Origin: Aldrovandia affinis | Taxonomy: Eukaryota; Chordata; Actinopteri; Notacanthiformes; Halosauridae | Assembly (NCBI GenBank): GCA_029706075.1 | Contig: JAINUG010000256.1 | Span: forward strand, 310,001 to 374,000 | Length of the DNA stretch: 64,000 bases | Reading direction: 5' to 3' | Part shown: positions 60,281-64,000 of the stretch, piece after piece | Layout: the number at the start of each line of letters is the position of its first letter | Numbering within the stretch: position 1 is the first letter of the stretch | Notes under the pieces: model-generated | Told to the model about the DNA's origin: nothing | The model's input: the letters and a program-made list of their open reading frames with translations, nothing else | Databases searched by the model: none | Translations under genes and position numbers: made by a program

Positions 60281-63200
60281 TCAGGTGACCAAAGCATTCC
60301 TGGGCATGCGGTGGTGGTCTCCCCGCACCCTCCCTCGTCTCTCCTGCACATGTGAGAACCTCCATTTGGGCTGCAGGGACTTGAGCTTCTTGCGCCTCCT
60401 GTCGGAGCACCACACCCTCTCGCAATACTCCTCCACCTTGTGGAAGTTGTTGTAACCAATGAGCTGGAGGAACTCTTTGTACCAGAGCTTGGAGGTGGAG
60501 CCCTGGGGGAGCCCTGGAATGGGGCAGGGCAGGGCCTTATGCTGGCTACCACCCCCTTCCTCCTCCACCTCCTCCACCCTGTGGAAGAGCTCCTCCACGT
60601 GCTCCTCCTCCAGGACCTCCAGCGTGATCTGAGCCACCTCCTGGACAAAACCGTGCTCCGCCGACTGGCACAGGTAGGTGCCGGCGTCTGCCCTACGCAG
60701 CCTGAGGAAAAGGAGGCCATGTGGCGTCTTCACCACTCTGTCGCCCACCCTCACCTGGGAACACACATACGACGCAGGCTGTCACCAGTTCCTGTTCACC
60801 CCCTCTCTCTTTTTATACTGCTTCCCCATGCAGACTATGATCCCACTCAAGGTTTTCAGTACCGGTCTCTTCATGTCAAGTAAGTGGGATTGCATATGCA
60901 CCAGGTCCTTTGTTAGTCTTTGTCCGCAGCCCTCACAAGTAATTTCTGATCTGGTTTTTTTATTATCATTTTTTTACTGGTCATTTCAGAGTTATCATTT
61001 TTTCAGTTAAGTTCATTACAATATTATCAAAATAATGATTACAATAATCGTTATTATGCAATTGATAGCAGGGAACTTTAATTGCATAAGCTGATCTCTT
61101 TACTCTTTACTTTATAACTTTATATTGTGGCATCCCAAGGGGCAGTGCAAGGAAATGGCTGCCTTCCCCATTAACTCTTGGGAGCCACTAAAGCCAAGAA
61201 GACTACAGTTAGCAGTAGCCTGCAGTCCCTCACCTGAGGCACATCAAGCAATGAGGACTGCTAGCAAATGATGTCAATTGGGGAGCTATTTAAAAGACTG
61301 TTGTCACATTGTGTCACATTGGGTGGTGGAGAGTGGAGAGTATTTGTAAATTGTCTTTGCATTGCTGTTTGTATTCAACTTGGATTGTTTTGAGAACCCC
61401 GGTTTGTGTACCGACATGGATGTTTGAGGAACTGTATTGGATTTTGACATTGGATTACAGATAAAGGAAATGAGTAAAGGATTATGGACTGTATGTGTTT
61501 TTTGGGGGGATTTTTTATGTTTTGTAAAGAATTTAGTTTAATAAAAATTATCATTTTGTTTGAAATACTGCCTCCTCTGGATTCTTCAAGTGCTTACACC
61601 CTCTGAAAAGGTCCTTGAGTGTCACCCCACGCCAAGGGACACTACAATGTATATACTCTTCATAATTGATTTATACTGTTACTGTATATCACTGTGGTGG
61701 TATTAACCACACAGAATATGCACTCCTGAATAATTTATGCATTCGGGAGGAATCACTTTTTTTTATAACTAAGTGTGGAGGGCATCGGTCTCGGCAACAG
61801 GGAAAGAGCAGGGTTGCCTTTTTTGGCATAGCATGGCTGTGGAGGCCTTTGAATAATTCACTTGATGGTTTGTGTCTGAGTGGGTGTGGTATATGTGAGT
61901 CTGTGTGCGTTTGTTAAGAGTGAGTGAGTGGAGTGCTTCCTGTGTGTGTGAAGAGAGAGAGAGGGCTCACACTGAAGATGATTAGTGATTTTAGTTTGTT
62001 GTTTTCGCCCGAAAGCTTTGCGACTTTGTTTGTGTTTATAAATTTTATTTTGTAAAGAATTTTCTCCCAATTTACCAATTACACCTCTATTTGTTCATGT
62101 CAATCCCCCCCTCGTATTGTGAGTTCCTGTCTGCTTCCCTCCCCCCTCGGGTGGACAGCCAATTGCCGCCCCCAGTGGCACTCCCGGCCAGACCCAACTC
62201 TGGCGTGGCCGGTGGAATCAAACCCTGGTCACAGTGGCCAGTGTCAAATGTTGTAACCACTAGACCACCCGGGATGCCCATGTTTATTTTATTTAACCTG
62301 CTTTCCTGCTGCTTCTCTCGTCCTGGCATGGGAGAGAGACGGAGCGAAAGATCGAGTCCTGAGACAGGAAAACCCCACTCCTCTGCCACTCTAAGGAGTA
62401 GAGCGCTGCTCTGCTCACATCCGGGGATTTGCTAAGTTTATTATATTTGATTATATAAATTTTTCAAACTTTTTTTCTTTGATTTTGTTGAATATATTTT
62501 TTATCGTTAAACTTTGCTGCAAACAATAAACATTTCATGGATTGATTTCAGAGTGAAGTATTTGTACTTTATGTATCCTTTTTGTTCAGTCTAAAAAATG
62601 GCCAAAACAAAAAGTAACAGCTCTGCTAATAGTGTGTTAGCCCTGATGAGACAGTATACTCAGAGATCTTACCTCATCCTTCTCAGAGCCTCTTTGTAGA
62701 AACCAGAGGACTTTAGCCAGTGGTGATCTTGGACTGCATTCAAGCAGAGTACTGTTGTTCTCTACTCCATACACTGACTTCTCTTCCACTTTCTGGAGCT
62801 GTTCTCCTAAAAGTGGGCTCATACTTTATGTACATGACAAAACATATATACAGTATATACAATCCAGCCTGACAGTGAGCTGTAATAATGACATGTCGTA
62901 CAATTTTCGGCTAAAACTTAGGGAGGGAACACTATCACCAATATCCGAATTACATATTTAATTAAGATCTACACTTTGAAAACAATAATAATAAAAAAAT
63001 AATTGATCCAGATGCACTGAAAATGTATGTTGAATATTATTAACCTGGAACAGTGGTAACCTGTTTCTTAACAGCACTGATGTGCTCACCATGGACTGTC
63101 ATACTAATTCATTAGTATACCTGATGGGATGGATCAATCCCTCCCCATCCTGCCCACTTAGTGAGCAGATTTCATGAGATTTAAACGGCTCTGTTAGTGC

Positions 63201-63677
63201 CGAACGACCACTCCCCCCCTTACCCCTGTCCCTGAAGAAGCTCTGATCCCACAACGCACCACATTCTCTGCACCCTATGCATATCCTCGGCCTGCAGCTG
63301 GAATCATGTATACATACTGTATATATATATATTTAAAAAAACTTTTTTTTTTTATTATTAATTCATACATTTTTATTTAGCTAATAGCAAGATTAGCAAC
63401 ATTAAAGCAGTTATACAAATAAATAAATAAAGCTAATTGTGATGCTGTGTCATTCTAGGGCACCTGGCATTTATCCTTTGAAAATTATATGTGTTTAATT
63501 ATAAGTGTTTGGCTGTAATGACTTACATTCAGAAATGCAACGAAACGTCTAGGTGCCCTTGACGATAACCTTGTGTACTCATATACATTCCTCTATCTGT
63601 GATCCATACCATTCATCTGCAGACCATTGCACTGCTGAGCGGCGTTCCCATGACGAACATCTTGTCTCCTGAAACGC
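60281..63677 (-). CDS. class-3 semaphorin, three C-terminal coding exons (partial)
   Basis: Secreted axon-guidance ligand family acting through neuropilin/plexin receptors. Exons 5' to 3': 63677-63610, 62806-62673, 60754-60281; phases join, giving about 225 aa to the stop. Seen: RRFRRQDVRHGNAAQQC (post-PSI furin-type basic linker); Ig domain with YGVENNSTLLECSP and DAGTYLCQSAEHGFVQ (the paired Cys); KLWYKEFLQLIGYNNFHKVE; EYCERVWCSDRRRKKLK, where the Cys in YCERVW fits the interchain-disulphide Cys of SEMA3 proteins; then a basic tail ending MPRNALVT. The sema and PSI domains must lie beyond 64,000. Paralogue not resolved (closest by eye to 3A/3E/3G types). Confidence 0.9.
61126..61645 (+). 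mobile_element. probable solo LTR in a semaphorin intron
   Basis: Starts TGTGGCATCCC and ends GGGACACTACA (TG...CA, imperfect inverted ends). Contains a TATA-like gagctatttaaaagactg (about 61,283) and ttaataaaaatt (about 61,539), as in an LTR. No clear target duplication. Confidence 0.5.
62050..62275 (-). repeat. tRNA-derived SINE (family A), internally deleted
   Basis: Tail ttctcccaatttaccaat at the low end, body gacagccaattgccgccccc, and a well-kept head on the minus strand: box A gtggtctagtggttac, box B gggtttgattcc. In the large semaphorin intron. Confidence 0.75.
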
Positions 63678-64000
63678 CTGCAAGACGCACAAAAATACAC
63701 AGAAAAACAGACTGTGGTCACTGCAAAAGCTCTCAGTCAGAAAAGTGTGAAAATGAAAGTGGGGATTTTAAACATTGTGAGGAGTGGAAATCAAATCAAG
63801 CAGGCTAATCTTTTGTGTTGCTGTTCTGACCATAATTCATGTGACAGCTACTCAGCACTGATTATTCATGATTGACCTTTTGCTTTGTGTGCACAGAATG
63901 AGTGTGTAAGAAATATTGTGGAGAGAGAGTTGTTGGGACAAATTGCTAATGAGCAGGTATTGGCCAAGTTCAGTAGTAAGTTGAACTGATGTACTTGCTT
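63678..64000. other. semaphorin intron, no exon seen
   Basis: Minus-strand sequence upstream of the acceptor at 63,678. The PSI-domain exon was looked for and not found before the window ends. Confidence 0.5.

Noticed and set aside
60440-60883. 147-aa plus-strand ORF
   Set aside because: Antisense shadow of the last semaphorin exon.

Overview
The window looks like ray-finned fish nuclear DNA, most likely teleost. The evidence is vertebrate host genes with short exons and GT-AG introns, very long AT-rich introns, and a dense mix of fish-type transposons (Tc1/mariner, CACTA-like, Ginger-like, hAT, L2/CR1-type LINEs, Penelope-like, gypsy-like solo LTR, tRNA-derived SINEs). Species cannot be fixed from sequence alone.

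Three host genes are supported, all on the minus strand. (1) aup1, 16,480 to 3,484, is complete: 11 coding exons whose phases all join, predicting 421 aa with a membrane hairpin, an acyltransferase-like H-X4-D motif, a CUE domain and a C-terminal G2BR-like helix. (2) mrps26, 30,875 to 28,698, is complete: 4 exons and 207 aa, a mitochondrial small-ribosomal-subunit protein with YY1/ETS/CRE-like promoter motifs. (3) The last three coding exons of a class-3 semaphorin lie at 63,677 to 60,281. They cover the post-PSI linker, Ig domain and basic tail; the gene continues beyond the window.

Between mrps26 and the semaphorin lies mostly mobile DNA. The main structure is a 12.2-kb CACTA-like transposon (43,145-55,387) with CACAG...CTGTG ends, a TA target duplication and a subterminal satellite array. 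It carries an intact 817-aa C2H2/Tnp2-like transposase ORF and, upstream on the same strand, a ten-coding-exon second gene resembling the fish proteins usually labelled SAMD3-like. That second gene has two 1-bp frameshifts here. A 1.57-kb Ginger-like element (TSD TCAA, arms of about 180 bp) sits in one of its introns, and inside that sits a GIY-YIG fragment of a Penelope-like element.

Other nests: a full-length but frameshifted esterase-type LINE (22,362-27,018) inside a second LINE (21,672-27,742); a SINE with TSD inside a Tc1 transposase relic inside a CR1-type LINE (17,270-20,136); and an IS630/Tc1-related element with two introns (33,980-36,379) inside a hAT-like MITE. There are also two further Tc1 relics, a 782-bp solo LTR with a duplicated U3 block, and several minisatellites.

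No CRISPR, rRNA, true tRNA gene or prokaryotic feature was seen. Introns and intergenic stretches not listed showed nothing recognisable by eye.
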